Part shown: positions 32,076 through 44,102 of the stretch, one piece after another
Numbering within the stretch: the stretch's first letter is position 1
Layout of the letters: each line of letters opens with the position of its first letter
Assembly: GCA_009823505.1 (NCBI GenBank)
Contig: VZQC01006589.1
Coordinates: forward strand, 8,938,454 to 9,002,453
Length of the DNA: 64,000 bases
From: Rhizomys pruinosus
Lineage: Eukaryota > Chordata > Mammalia > Rodentia > Spalacidae
Direction: 5' to 3'
The notes under the pieces: model-generated
Databases searched by the model: none
Seen by the model: only the letters and a program-made list of their open reading frames with translations
What the model was told of the DNA's origin: nothing
Program-made: the position numbers and the translations under genes

Positions 32076-32860
32076 AGGCTTTAATAGTTATTTCTACATT
32101 GAAAAATAATGTAGAAACAGAATGCTCATATTGTAGGAGCGCAAGCCATCTGTCCTTTAGCATCTGGCCGTCCATATCTGTGGATTCCACTTGCATAAAT
32201 CCAGCTAGCCATGGATTGGAGACATTCAAGAAAATTTGTACCTGACTCCTTCCTTGTCGTTCCCTAAATAATTAGTACAACTACTGTTTATGTACTATGT
32301 ACATTGAATTCAGAATTACATCTAGATATGATTGTGTGCTTTGATTATAAGCAAATATGTCATTTGGTCTAGGACTCAGGCACCTAAGGATTTGGCATCT
32401 AGAGGGGGTTTCAGAGCCAGTCACCTGGGATGATGGCTCTGTGTCTTTTCAGTCCATAATGAATAGGTAATTATTATTGGTGGGAAGAAGCAGTTGTCCA
32501 TGGAGCTGGAATGGCATGGGTGAGGTGGGTCATGGCTATGCACAAGTGAGGCTTAGAAAACAGTTTGTGGTTCTGCGTTTACTGTGTCACTTTTCCAGTG
32601 TAAATGGTTCCACTCATGCAGGAGACCTCACAGAGCTGAGTAAAATTCTGTAATTATAAACTCAAATTATTTATACTGTGAAAGTGGAAACTTTATGGCA
32701 CTGAAAATGAACAGTTTGTTTTCATGAGTATGTAACAGAATGGTGTTTTTATTTATTTGATAAATTTTGGTAATTAATGAACATATACATAACAACCATC
32801 ATTCTTCAGTACTGTGTGTAATTGGGTTCTTTCAGCACCTTAAGAATCTCAGGTATCTGG

Positions 32861-33102
32861 GGCTGGAGAGATGGCCTAGCGGTTAAGAGCGCCAACTGCT
32901 CTTGCAGAGGACCCGGGTTTGATCCCCAGCACCCACATAGCGGCTGAGAACTGTCTTTAACTCCTGTTCCAGGGGAATCCGACGCCCTCTTCTAACCTCT
33001 GCAGCATTGCACGACATGGGTGCACCAACCTACATGCAGACAGTACATTTATACACATAAAAATAAATAAATAAAGTAATTAATTAATTAAAAAAAAAGA
33101 AT
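32861..33102 (+). mobile_element. B2 SINE, full length, with target-site duplication
   Basis: GGGGCTGGAGAGATGGCCTA, then an (AAAT)n/(TTAA)n tail. The phrase AATCTCAGGTATCT flanks it on both sides (about 32847-32860 and 33101-33114). Confidence 0.92.
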
Positions 33103-33245
33103 CTCAGGTATCTTAGAGTGTATAGGAACACAGTGTGAGCTGTGTTGCCTCCAGGAATCCTAGCCTCTTGAGAGGCAGAGACACTCGGATGATAAGATTC
33201 AGGCTAGCTTGGGCAACTTAGACTTTATCCTCAAAACCAAGAATG

Positions 33246-33325
33246 GGAACAGCTCCATGGTAGAGCACTTGCCTGGCATGTGCAAGGTCCTGGGTTCAAT
33301 CTCCAGTACTGCAAAACACAAATAT
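33246..33325 (+). mobile_element. ID-type SINE
   Basis: The tRNA-like phrases CATGGTAGAGCACTTGCCTG and GGTCCTGGGTTCAATCTCC match ID/BC1-type elements. The tail is short and A-rich. It ends about 130 bases before exon 10. Confidence 0.75.
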
Positions 33326-33456
33326 AAACAGTGCAGTGTAAGTAGTGGAAAAATGTGCAGTGATAGATGGTGTTAATTACTGTTCTGATAATCAGTCGCA
33401 TGATGTCACTCCATTCAATGTGTCTTTCTTCTGTTTTTCATCTGTGGATTCAATAG

Positions 33457-33620
33457 GAATTTTCCTTCGATGGAACAGATCGTCTGAGTATCTAGATGAA
33501 GCCTATGAAGAAATGGTTAAGATCATTGAATACAACAAGGAACTACAAGCAAAGGTCAATGTCTTGAGGAAGCAGCTGGCTGAATTGGAAACAAGCAGCG
33601 GGCTTCAGGAGAGTCCTTGA
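33457..33620 (+). CDS. Mtmr9: Mtmr9 exon 10 (coiled coil and stop)
   Basis: The acceptor TGTGGATTCAATAG ends at 33456. Two bases complete Gly496, residues 497-549 follow, and TGA lies at 33618-33620. IFLRWNRSSEYLDEAYEEMV is followed by heptad-like EYNKELQAKVNVLRKQLAEL (about residues 519-538), the coiled coil known to mediate pairing with MTMR6, MTMR7 and MTMR8. The end is ETSSGLQESP, where human has Glu-Asp-Gly-Met; the final QESP is conserved. The computed total of 549 residues equals the human length. Confidence 0.96.
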
Positions 33621-33900
33621 GCGGACACCCCACCTCTCTTCAGGACTGGTTCAGGTCTTGAACGGTCACCCCACCTCTCCTCAGTACTGGCCCAGGCCAG
33701 AGTCAGCTTCCCTCTGCTTGCTCTTCAGTTCACTTTACACGGCAGCCTTGACCTTAAGGTTGTAAATTGGGATCCCTATACTGTCATGGCTTCCTTAACA
33801 CTGTAGGAATGAAAGTCACTCCAATCACACGTTTTGCTGTGGCCATTAGCCCCTTGCTGCGGGAGCAGGACAGAGGTGCTGTGGAGAACGGCATCGGTGG

Positions 33901-33924
33901 CTGCTGCTGCTGCTGCTGCTGCTG
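33901..33924. repeat. (CTG)8 trinucleotide run in the 3' UTR
   Basis: Eight uninterrupted CTG units lie 280 bases after the Mtmr9 stop codon, followed by CATCTC. Confidence 0.97.
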
Positions 33925-34243
33925 CATCTCTTCGGAGCAAGGGACCTCACTCACTCTACATTGGTCTCTTAGAGACTAGTTGATCAGAACACAGGCCAGG
34001 GTTATTAGCACTCAAATACAGAAGTGCTTTTCAAAACTGAAATGGTTGATGATAAGCCCAGAAATTTGTGTTCAACATGCCATTTTTTTTCCTTCTGTAT
34101 AAAATAACCATTCTCTTTAAAACAGTTTTTGACTAGCAGTGCCGAATTCATTCTTATTCTGGTTGTCAAGAAAGGAAAACCAGAATATTCAAGGCAAATT
34201 ATTTCTATAGGGGTAACAGATATGATCCTCTTATATTTTCATT

Positions 34244-34249
34244 AATAAA
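34244..34249 (+). promoter_or_regulatory. Candidate proximal poly(A) signal
   Basis: AATAAA in ATTTTCATTAATAAAAGG, about 620 bases after the stop codon. I see no strong GU-rich element just downstream, so use is uncertain. Confidence 0.4.
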
Positions 34250-34877
34250 AGGTAAATTTACTTTAAGAGTATACACTAAAAGTATGTGCAATATAGAATT
34301 GATATAGGAATTTGTTACTGATCACAGTCTGTTATTGTTGCACTGGTTTTTCAGGTTTGTAACCAAACATAAGAATGTGTAACGAATGATGGATGTAAAA
34401 CAAAACCATCACTTAAATAGAATTCCTGTGTTAGAATTAAGCTACAGATAAGGTATCCTCAAACCAGCGTGTGCTGCCCTTGTCGGAAGTTCTTACTGCA
34501 CTGTTTTACATCTATGTGGTGTATTTTAAGAGTTTACTAATACAATTAGACTTCCATGTTGGCAAGAGCCATTTTTGAATCTATCTTGTCTGCTGATTTC
34601 TCCTTTATGTGTCAGGCAGATAAAGTTTGACTTCGAAATTCATCCAGTGTCTGGGTCACAGCAACAGCAGTGGCTGTACTTGTGTCATAAATGCCTGCAG
34701 CTCTGCTGCCTGTGAGTCAGTGCTGCCAAGTGCATTTCTTTCATGGTAGTGCTCATTGTAGCAAACACGGTCCACTCCAGTTTTCCTTTAAAAGTGTAAT
34801 TGAAGAGTCATAACCACTTCCCCGACCCCTTCTTTAGAGTTATATAACAGTGTAAAAATATACTTGTAAAAATTGAC

Positions 34878-35033
34878 TGGAGCTGGGTGTGGTAGCACCT
34901 GTCTGCAGTTCCAGCACTGGAAGACTGAGGCAGGAGGATTTGTGAGTTTGAGACCAGCCTAGCTGAGCTATATATAGGTTCCTAGCCAGCCTGCAACACA
35001 AAGTGAAGAACCCTGTCTCACAAAACAAAACTA
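34878..35033 (+). mobile_element. Old B1/B4-like SINE within the 3' UTR
   Basis: GAGCTGGGTGTGGTAGCACC to GAACCCTGTCTCACAAAAC. It is more diverged than the intronic B1s. Confidence 0.7.
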
Positions 35034-37799
35034 GCAGACTGCGGCCACCTTCCAAAGCATTAGAAAGCATGCCGCTCGCCTTCTCTGGCTGCCAGGTCTC
35101 CTCGCTCTCCTTCCTCCTGACCTTGTAACAAAAGCTGGGATACCAGTCAGCAGTCCAGATTCTCTTGTATGTTGCCTGCCGTCTCCCCAAAATGTGGTTT
35201 AATTATTGACTCATTTCCTTGGCTCCCTGAAAGACCAAGAAAAGAAATACAAGGCTCTGTCTTGCTGAAGCTGTCTGTTTTATGTGAATTGTCCATCTTC
35301 TGAAGAAGAAGAATAGCTGCACTATTTTGGCTGCTTGGAGCTGCCAGCTCTGTGGGTTTGGGTTCCACCCATTATGCTTGTCCTGTATTGGTCCCAGGTG
35401 AAGTCTGCAGGTGAAGGAGTTCTGTTCCCCTCAATTGATGGTTGATAAGGAAAACCATCTGGACATTTTGTCCTCAGTGATTCCCAACTGTTTGTCTGGG
35501 TAAGGTTTCTGGAAGTGGGAATTTGGATTATTACAGTTGGTCATGGAGGGATCTACTGCCGTCAACTTTTATGCCAAGCTTCCTACTGAACACTTGATGT
35601 GTAGTCCAGAGTTAGAGCAGCATAGTATTCCAGTGTCTTGCCGTTTTTCTTTTCCTATAGAGACAGCAGTCATTACTATTTTTTTTTACAAATCTGCATT
35701 TAGTTATGACTTATAGAGACTGTCCAAATCAGCTTTCAAAACAAATCTTATCAGTCCACTTCCAAAGGGACTTTTAATGCGAATAGTAGAGTTTGCCTAG
35801 GTTCGAGAACTCAAACACCAGTACATCATCACTATGACTGGAGGAAGGTTTTAGTAAAACCATTCAATGACCTTCCCAGGTGTGAGGAATGAAGGAGATG
35901 TGCATGCTCTGGAGAAGGTGCTTTCTAAGCATGAGGCGGGAGGGCCGTCTTTGGTGGTTTTGGCTTTAAAAACGGTCAAGAGGGTGGTGGCGGGATTGGT
36001 GAGCAAGCCGAGCTGCGTGGAGCCGATAACCAGGTGAGGTACACCTCATGTGGATTGCTCACCTGTTTACGGAGAAGGCTGCTTTCCATCTGAGGGGCAC
36101 TTCATAAAGTGGGCCGCACAAAGCGGTCTACAGTCATTAGGGATCTTCCTTTTTATCAGCAGTACAGAGATTCTGAAGTTTACAGTTTTGAAAATCAAAA
36201 AAGCAGAATTACTGCATAAGAAACCTAAAACTTTTGCTGGCAAAACTTTTCAGTAAATAAATGGTCAGTACTCTTTATTAAATGGGGAGGGAGGGACAAG
36301 TAATAAAATCCAAGAGGTTTAAAACAACATATTCCCTTTCAAGGAAAAATTGGGCTGTTAAAAAGCAAAAATTTAAAGTGATTTTTTGAATAAAGTTGAG
36401 AAGGCAGTGGTAGAAAGTCACTGCAAATCCCTGGTTCAGGATCTAAAGATTCTTGGACTTTGAACCCTGACATGGAGGCGGGCCTTGTTGCTTTTCAACT
36501 TCAAAGATGTGGTTTAGTGGGAGTTGGATTTTTGATTGGGTAGGATTTGGTTCATGTTAAATGCAGTTGGTGTCATGGGGAGATCTGACCAGTTCAATCT
36601 TTATTTGCCCACGTTAAAAAAAAAGTCTTAAAGACACCAGACACTAATGGGTACCTGGTTTGGGAGTGGCCTTTGGCCCTTCAGCCTGGTGCTTACCAGG
36701 CTTACTTATCCTGTTTCAGTAGATCTGCTTGCAGATTCCAGTGGGACCTCGTGCGTGGGTGGAGCTCGTGGGTGGGTGGAGTCCTGCCCGGGCGGAGCTG
36801 GCAGGCTGTTCAGAATGTGCTGGAAGCGAGGACAGCCCCACACCTGCCCCTGCTCTGGAACTTTGGCCTTCAAAGGAAGGAGAGTCATTTGGCATGTCTG
36901 GTTCAGGGTCGTCCTGTCTCGGTGTGTTCGGTGGCTTCCTTATTTAGCATGAAGAAAACGTCCCCTCCAGACCTGGTATTTTAAGTTATTACTAAAGAGT
37001 TTTTTTTTCACCATCTTAAAACATTAGGAGACTGGTTTCTCCATTTGTATTTGTTTGCAGATGATACAAAATGCTTAATTTATTTTCAACTGTAGGTTTC
37101 TAAATGTTTCTTAAAATTAGATCCACGCTCCCTTCAGTCTTTATGATCTGCTGTCCACAGCAGCTTCTCTAACAGTCCCAGAGGACACCCTCTGAGGTTC
37201 TAAAACTAGAGTTTTAAACTTTTGAACTTGTTACTTGAATGCTTCTTTAATAAATCTGAGGCTTCCTCACCTGAACACCTTGTGGAAGGGCAGCCTGTGC
37301 TCAGTGTAGTGCGAGGTCACGGAGGTACTGCGGACAGTGCCCCGTCTTCATGACAGCCCCCTGATTTCAGAGCTGTTCTCACAAACCATCTGTCTAAGGT
37401 TTTTCCTGTTTGTGACTTACAATATGGCTGCGCTGCCGCAGGGCGTCCTCTACCTGTTGCTGAGATATTGGCTCCACTAGTGAATTGCACATCTTTGGAG
37501 AGGTAAGGTATTCCCACAAGTGCATTCTGAATCCCATTGCTTAGAAATCTTAGAGATCTGTTACCAGCTACACTAAGTATTGTACTTGCACAACTTAGTT
37601 TAATTAAAAACAATGTCTTTGTTTAGTAGCCGGGTATTTGGACTGTAATAGATTTGAATGTGACTCGGATTTAAGTGCACTATCGTTCGTGTCTTATCCA
37701 GTTCATTTGCACTGTATGGTGGATGTGTCAATAATGTATGCTTTGCTAAAACCTTAGAGTGCTGTAAGGTACAGGTTCTTATATTGTGAACCTGTCTGT

Positions 37800-37850
37800 A
37801 CACATACACACACACATATACACACACACACACATACACATACATATATA
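37800..37850. repeat. (CA)n/(TA)n microsatellite
   Basis: Imperfect CACATACACA repeats end in ATATATAGG. Confidence 0.9.
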
Positions 37851-38103
37851 GGAAAAAAATTCTGAACTTTTGTAAGTCTGTGTAACATTTTAATATCATT
37901 TGTAATGTTCATTTAGTAGTAAGTTTACTTATGTTGTATAACTGGAGTCATTTACCCTGAGTTAATTGTCAACTTTGGTTTACTGTTTTGAGAAACAGCC
38001 TTGTTGAATGTGGTACTGTTTAGTGTGTAATTTTTGTGTGTGTTTTCCCTCTGTCTCAGAGGACTGTTGCACAGACACTAGTGTTAAATTTATAGGCAGT
38101 AGT

Positions 38104-38109
38104 AATAAA
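38104..38109 (+). promoter_or_regulatory. Mtmr9: Candidate distal poly(A) signal of Mtmr9
   Basis: AATAAA in GGCAGTAGTAATAAAATTTG, the last such signal before a B2 at 38185. It is preceded by TTTTTGTGTGTGTTTTC. Confidence 0.5.
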
Positions 38110-38184
38110 ATTTGAATGTATTCAAATGCCACTATATGAAATCTGGTTTTAACCTGTTTGAAATATTTGTGAGAGTTTTAAAAA

Positions 38185-38385
38185 ATATTATTTTTAAGTG
38201 TATTCCCAGCATGTGTGTAAGTGCACCCATGTGGTGCAGTGCCTGTGGCCGTCAGAGGGCATCGGATTCCCTGGGACTAGAGTTAGGGATGGTTGTTAGC
38301 CATGGGGGTACTGGGAATTGGACCTGGGTCCTCTGCAAGAGCAGCCAGTGCTCTTAACTGTTGAGCAATGTCTCAAGCCCCTTCT
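38185..38385 (-). mobile_element. B2 SINE, antisense
   Basis: AATATTATTTTTAAGTGTAT to GAGCAATGTCTCAAGCCCC, diverged. Confidence 0.78.
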
Positions 38386-38521
38386 GAGAGTTTTTGATAG
38401 TGTTTCAATTGAAACTGCTATATGTTTTGGATCATATATTTTGAAAAAATTGAGATCTGTCAAAAATTTGCAAAATAGCAGTGATCTTATATGCCATTCT
38501 CCTGGGCCAGAAGATTAAGAA

Positions 38522-38524
<3 letters not shown>

Positions 38525-38569
<45 letters not shown>

Positions 38570-38594
38570 CCTCCCTCCCTCCCTCCCTCCCTCA
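38525..38594. repeat. (TC)n then (CCCT)n microsatellite
   Basis: About 21 TC units pass directly into eight or so CCCT units. Confidence 0.97.
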
Positions 38595-38723
38595 TTGTTT
38601 TCTGGCTGAGGTATCACAGGTAAGCTGTGGTATGTGACTCTTGACTCTCCACTTCACAGGAACTTCCAATTTCAGTTTATGTATGCTAGTGATTGATTGT
38701 GTTAATACATTATTGAAGATAAT

Positions 38724-38887
38724 GGCCAGGTGTGGTGGTGCACACTAATTCTAGCATTCTAGAGGCAGAGGCAGGTAGATTTCTGTGAGTTCAAGGCCAG
38801 CCTGGTCTACATAGTGAGTTCCAGGCCAGCTGGGGCTGCAGGGAGACCCTGTCTCAAAAAGACAAAAAAAAAAAAAAAAAAAAAAAA
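38724..38887 (+). mobile_element. B1 SINE with a poly-A tail of about 25 bases
   Basis: GGCCAGGTGTGGTGGTGCAC to GACCCTGTCTCAAAAAGAC, followed by an almost pure A run, which suggests a fairly young insertion. Confidence 0.92.
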
Positions 38888-39059
38888 TGAGTGTAGGAAA
38901 AGGAAGCCTCGTCCTTCAGGTGAGAGGACACAGGTCAGAGAGATGAGAACTATTTGGCAAGTCATCACAATGACTGATTTCAGCAGTATCATCTATAAAT
39001 AACACTAGCAAGCAAAGTTTTGGGGACACATACTATTGTATGTGTGCACTCATGTGTTC

Positions 39060-39310
39060 GCATACATGTGTGTGCATTATCTATGTGTGTGTAGAGGCCG
39101 TGGGGTGACCTTGAGTGTCTCCTCAGTCACTGTCCACCATATTTGAGGCAATCTTTCACTGAACCTGGAACTGACCAGTTCAGGAAGGCCACCTTGCTCC
39201 AGCGATCCTTGGGTCTCTGCCTCAGCAGCCCTGGGACTGCGTCCTGTGTGGGTACCGAGATCTGAACCCCGGTCCTCATGCCTGGTAACTGCTGCTCAGT
39301 TCCTGCTCTG
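39060..39310 (-). mobile_element. B4-type SINE, antisense
   Basis: TGTGTGTGTAGAGGCCGTGG, CACTGAACCTGGAACTGACC and GAACCCCGGTCCTCATGCC are spaced as in B4 elements. Confidence 0.6.
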
Positions 39311-39675
39311 TTTATACAGACCAGGATCCCCTGCTCTAGGAATGGTCCTGCACACAATTAAGATGGGTCTTCCCACATTGATTAACGGTTAATGACATCA
39401 AGATACCCCCAAAGACATTCTCAGAAGCTAGCCTTAATCCACACAATCCCTCACCGGGAGGTGGGGAGGCAGAGAAGGGCTGGCTGGAAGCTTGTCGCCA
39501 AAGTGAATACAGATTCTATCAGGTTGGCCATACTCACTATCACAGTTATATTAAAATTCACTGCAATCATAAAATAGAAAATAACAAAAGAAAATAAAAG
39601 AATGAAAACATGTAACTACAAAATAAATGGGAAGACAGCAGTAAGAGGAAACAAGGAATGAAAAATGACAAAATC

Positions 39676-39848
39676 TGGGGCTGGAGGGATGGCTCAGTGG
39701 TTAAGAGCACTGGCTGCTCTTGCAGAGGACCTGGATTCAGTTCCCAGCACCCACATGGCAGCTGACAACTGTCTGTAACTTCAGTTCCAGGGGACCCACA
39801 CCCTCTTCTGTCCTCAGGCATCACATGATACAGGCACACTTACGTGTA
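39676..39848 (+). mobile_element. B2 SINE
   Basis: GGGGCTGGAGGGATGGCTCA to ATGATACAGGCACACTTACG. It abuts the ERV-L LTR. Confidence 0.85.
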
Positions 39849-39852
39849 AATC

Positions 39853-40326
39853 TGTATTAGGGTTCTCTAAAGAAACAGGAGTAACAGGACGAATATATAT
39901 AGCTATATACAATTTATTGATTTGCTCATGTGACAGAGTTCAAGGAGTCCAACAGTAGCTGCACCACACTGGAAAGGCCGAGAGAATCCAGGGAACTGCT
40001 CAGTCCGCAAGGCTGGATGTCTCAGTAGTCCCAATCTAGTGCTGAAGGCCCGAATGGATTCCAGGAGATCAAGCCAGTCTCAGTACATGCTGGGATCCGA
40101 AAGGTTGATCACAGCAGCAAGACAAACTCACCAGATGAGAGAGGCAAGCCGCAGGAGAAAAAGGGACCAGCTCCTTCTGCCGTGGCCTTTTATACTGCCT
40201 GCCGGCAGAAGGTAACACCCACATTTGGGGTGGGCCATCCGGGTTGAGGTGGTCCAATCCAAACATCCCTTTTCTCTTATTTGTTCCTCAGTCCAGTCAC
40301 GTTGACACACAGGATTAACCATCACA
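39853..40326 (-). mobile_element. ERV-L LTR (MLT2-like), the 3' LTR of an antisense relic
   Basis: On the minus strand it begins TGTGATGGTTAATCCTGTG and ends CTAATACA, giving TG...CA ends over 474 bases. Start and end phrases match the MLT2 LTR class used by mammalian ERV-L. A purine tract (AAGGGGTGGACT on the minus strand, 40327-40338) lies just before it, as expected for the polypurine tract upstream of a 3' LTR. Confidence 0.82.
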
Positions 40327-40943
40327 AGTCCACCCCTTGTCAACTTGACACCCAATAAATAGCCTCTCCTTATGTTATGCTTAAATGTCAATTGCAAACA
40401 ATGGCAAGGTCATAATTCCACCTAACATGTTATAAGTGTCTCATGTGCAATAGCAAAGCATTATATCTTAGAGTAGGTGGTAATGTCCTTGAGAGGAACC
40501 TATCCCCTTCAGTTCTAATAACCTAAATATGACAACACGTAACTTATCTCAGTTGCACATTTAAAAGAGAACAACACAGTATTCGCGTAATACACTATAT
40601 ATGTATGAACAAGCACATTCTTAACCAAATAGGCAAAAGTTTATATCTATGTAGAATCCACGTTTTGTTCCTGCCACTGGTCCTGTGGCTTCAGCGTGAT
40701 ATTTATGAACTACCTTCTACTACCTCTGTGTTCGTATTTTCCTCACCATCAGTAAGCATCTCTGCAGTCTTGGCTTCTTTCCCCTTCTGGAGTGAGTGCC
40801 ATACTTTCATCCCTGAAGTGTCTGGGCCTTTATTGTCCTGTCTGGTTTGGGGTTGTTGGAGTTTCCCATTGACTTATCAAAGGACATGGTAGCACCAGAA
40901 GGCCCCTGCAGCATCTCCTAAGCCTTCAGACATAATCTTCCTT

Positions 40944-41000
40944 GCCCCATTGTGGAGAAAAAGTCCAATTTCCCCATGGTAGTCTGGATCAATCACTTCT
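40944..41000 (-). pseudogene. ERV-L dUTPase motif remnant
   Basis: The minus strand reads EVIDPDYHGEIGLFLHNG, which matches conserved dUTPase motif 3 (VIDxDYxGE). A dUTPase at the 3' end of pol is diagnostic for ERV-L. Confidence 0.85.
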
Positions 41001-41495
41001 CCCCTCTACTGTTTTTCCTTCCCTAGCCGTTAGTCTTAAAGGCAGTAGAAGCCCGAATGGCCAGGGGGAAGTCTGCGTCCAGTTCATGGAACGTTTGCTA
41101 GTCTCTGGCAAAAGCACTCCACCACTTTGGAGCCTAACAACATCTAGACCAGAGAGAACGCAAAGTCATGGGTACAGGAAGCAAAAATGTCCTACTGGGT
41201 CACTAGGGGTGATAGTGAGATGAATCATTCTCCCACTATTACCCACTTGGGTTCCTGGACTCATGAATTCTGGCTATGGAGGAAACAGTACCATATAGTG
41301 GGATTGTTCAAAGCATATACTGCTTGCTGGAGAACCTTGCCCCAGCCCTCAGGGTATTGCTACTAATTGGCGCTTAACTGTGTCTTCAAGAGGCCGTTCC
41401 ATAGTTCTATCGAGCCAGCTGCTTCTGGGTGGGTGGGGAACATTTAAGACCAGTGGATACCATAACCAATGGGCCCACTAGTTGCAACTTCTTTG

Positions 41496-41997
41496 CTATG
41501 AAGTGTTTCCTTGGCAGAAGCGATGCTGTGGGAATAACCGTGATGCAGTGGATAAGGCATCTGTAAATCCCTGGATGGTAGTTTTGGCAGAAGCATTAGC
41601 GTTGCAGTGAAAGGCAAATCCATAACGAGAATAGTTATCTATTCTGTAAGGACAAACGCTGTCCCCTCCATGATTGGAAGTGGTCCAATGTAACAACCTA
41701 CCACCAAGTTGCTAGCTGGTCACCCTGGGGAATAGCACCATATCGAGGGGCTCAATGTTGTGCTCTGCTGTTGGCAAATCTGCACTTGGCAGCGGCTTCA
41801 ATTGGTGTCACTACTTGTTGGAGTTTTTGATAGTCAACTGTTTTCTCCATGATCCTCTGTCTTTTGCACAGGCCAATTTGGAGATTAAAATAATGGAGAG
41901 TGTGGTAAGAAGCACCACCCCTGCATCTTTCAATATCTTGATGGTTGGCACTAATCTCTGCAATCCTTCTCCGGGATATGAACTGTTTTTGGTTCAC
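41496..41997 (-). pseudogene. ERV-L integrase remnant
   Basis: The segment LHWTTSNHGGDSVCPYRIDN and then YGFAFHCNANASAKTTIQGF resembles the ERV-L integrase core, including the conserved Asp in the RID position. Upstream (41752-41997) an open stretch corresponds to the region before the zinc-binding domain. A frame break separates the two parts near 41700-41750. Confidence 0.78.
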
Positions 41998-43670
41998 TAT
42001 TATCCCTAGTAGAGGCTAACACAAACAATAGTTTCCATTTGGCCTTTCAGACCATAAAGCCCTCCTCCACAGGTCAGGGAACAATGTGGGGATTCTGCCA
42101 TTTCTAATTATATCTATTCCCAATTATACATTCTGGGACTGGGAAAAAACCACAGGATGAGTTATGGGGACCCAGCTCATCTTGTGAGTCAGACGTCAGT
42201 CCAAAACTAACTCCATTATCACTGACTCCATAGCCCTACTTAACTGGAGGGCACAATGCTTTTTTAGGGTCTACTGGGATCAGTGTGCAACTCAAGAACC
42301 AGTATCCAATAGGCCTAAAAAATCTGATTATTTCCTTTTCCTCAGTGTATAGTTACCCTAGTAAAAGGCTTCAGGTCCCATCTGGGAAGGACAGAGGAAG
42401 GCAAACACATAACTCTTTGGTATGTGTGACAGGTCCTTCCTCATTGGAACCCAGCCAACCCTTCATTCAAGGGTTCGGGGTCCTGTGAACCTGTCTCAAG
42501 TCTGGAAACTGGCTAACTGGATGGGCTTTCACTCTCTAAACCCAATGTTGACTTCCTCGTCATCTTGTTCTAGAGCTTTTCTGCATATAACAGATCAAAT
42601 AAAAACTTACGTAGGCTTCTTATGTTTTGGTTCCTGATGCCATGATTAATAATACCCAGTTCCAAAGATTATTTCAGGTCATGATGCCAGTATAGGTATT
42701 GTTTTGTCCTTTGCCTCCCATTATGATATTTAGGTAACTAGCCATCGGCTTCTGCAATTCAGTGCTCCACCTGACGCCTACCCTGAGGTCCTGTTAAACC
42801 TATTATTGTGTACATTTAAATTTTATGCAAGCAAGCACAACGTTCTCTAACGTGTAAGATCTGGCATAAGAATAGATAGCAAAACAAAGCTCTTCAATGT
42901 TCTGGGTGGCTCCTCAGTACTTTTCCATCTTTTAAATCAGTGAAGGCATGTTCTCTGGGTCCTCATATTGTAAGAATGTGGTTTTACACTTACAATCCAC
43001 TCGAGCATAGCCCATCTCTGACCCTCCCAACCCCTTCATCAATACTAAGCCAAGGAATATCAGGCATCTCTAATCGCTGTTAGTAGGCCATGTTTTAATA
43101 AATAACTATAGCCAACCATCAAAATAAACATTTAACACCTTTTTAACTGCTCAAGCTTCCATGATAAACCTAGAATCTCTACTCAGTGGGCATCTAATCG
43201 AATAAACTCAGTATGATCAAATTTTATATTTCTCCACCATTATCCCACACCCTTTAAAATCCATTCCCACACATATTCCTTAGCTTCCTGCCGAAGAATC
43301 AGCATTTTAAATTCTTTAGTGGTGTAGCCACCCTCTCGTGGACCACACTTTCTATCTCCCTTTGAGGGGCTTCTTAGACCTTCAATCTGTTATAGGTCTA
43401 GAGGCAAACATTGTTGGGCCCATGAGGGACATTAGCTCCCACTGGGAGGGGGGGATTAGTTTCCTCAGCAAGGGTGGGGAGGAGGGATCTGCAGGGTGTG
43501 GATTCTTGCTGAGGGTGGGGAGATTAATCCTCAATAAAGAAAATCCCTCAGAATCCAAGGGTTCAAAATCCTCCTCATGGGTTCTCCCACACATTCCATC
43601 CCAAGTTTCAGGGTTCACCCTTTCCCCACCAGTGATCTCACTTTAACTGCTGACATCTTCATGCTGGGAA

Positions 43671-44048
43671 TTAAATTTGCGTTGTAAAATCAGCCAAATG
43701 TATAATAAAGGGTTCCAGCTGTGATTTTCTGCTGCTTTGGCTCTTTGGCTGCTGGAGAGAAGATTCTTTCCAGAGCACACTTGGAAACCTTTTAAACTGT
43801 GTTTCGAATCCGGAGCTGGTCATTTTTATCACGAGCTCCTTATTTTCCTCTATCACTTTATCCAGACATGCTAGGAGCAACAAGGCAACATCATTATTTT
43901 CCTTATTTTTCCGCAATTTCTCGAACATTTTATATATAGAGTCGCTAAATTCCTTGCTTCTCACAAGAGGTGAGTTAGGTGAGTCAAATGGATCTATCTT
44001 CATAATTAGTTCAAATAGTCTGCACCAAGGATTATCATTCCTCATCAC
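43671..44048 (-). pseudogene. ERV-L gag-like remnant, 125 codons open
   Basis: An open stretch starts MMRNDNPWCRLFELIMKIDP and contains KNKENNDVALLLLACLDKVI. Its position at the 5' end of the internal region and its composition suit the start of ERV-L gag, but I cannot confirm the match without a search. Confidence 0.55.
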
Positions 44049-44102
44049 TCAGACACATAAAATATTTTTTAAAAATTACAAAATATGCTGGGCTCAAAAA
44101 AC

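Larger units (their letters stand above)
507..38125 (+). other. Mtmr9: Mtmr9 gene, exons 2-10 and 3' UTR (5' end outside window)
   Basis: MTMR9 is a catalytically dead member of the myotubularin phosphoinositide 3-phosphatase family. It is known to bind MTMR6, MTMR7 and MTMR8 through its coiled coil and to raise their activity on PI3P and PI(3,5)P2 at endosomal membranes. Nine coding exons can be read here with GT-AG introns and consistent phases. They total 1468 coding bases: one base completing a split Arg codon, 488 codons and TGA. Human MTMR9 has 549 residues, so the missing first exon should supply 60 residues plus two bases. Domain order is the end of PH-GRAM, the phosphatase-like domain, then a C-terminal coiled coil. 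Residue numbers in the exon entries assume the 549-residue frame. The 3' limit is inferred from a poly(A) signal near 38104 and is uncertain. Confidence 0.95.
33621..38125 (+). other. Mtmr9: Probable Mtmr9 3' UTR
   Basis: About 4.5 kb after the stop is AU-rich and SINE-poor, with one old SINE against dozens elsewhere, as expected for a long 3' UTR. AATAAA signals lie at 34244, 36302, 36389, 37249 and 38104. The last is the most distal before SINE density rises again, so I place the end near 38125. No coding exon of another gene was recognised. Shorter forms ending near 34265 are possible. Confidence 0.55.
40339..44060 (-). pseudogene. ERV-L internal region, degenerate (gag to pol, dUTPase)
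   Basis: Read on the minus strand, gag-like sequence comes first (43671-44048), then unresolved protease/RT-region remnants (about 42000-43650), integrase (41496-41997) and dUTPase near 40940-41000. At about 3.7 kb it is shorter than an intact ERV-L interior, so material has been lost. Reading frames are broken throughout. No envelope gene is expected or seen in this family. A matching 5' LTR is absent: past 44060 there is only a B1 and L1 debris. Confidence 0.82.
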
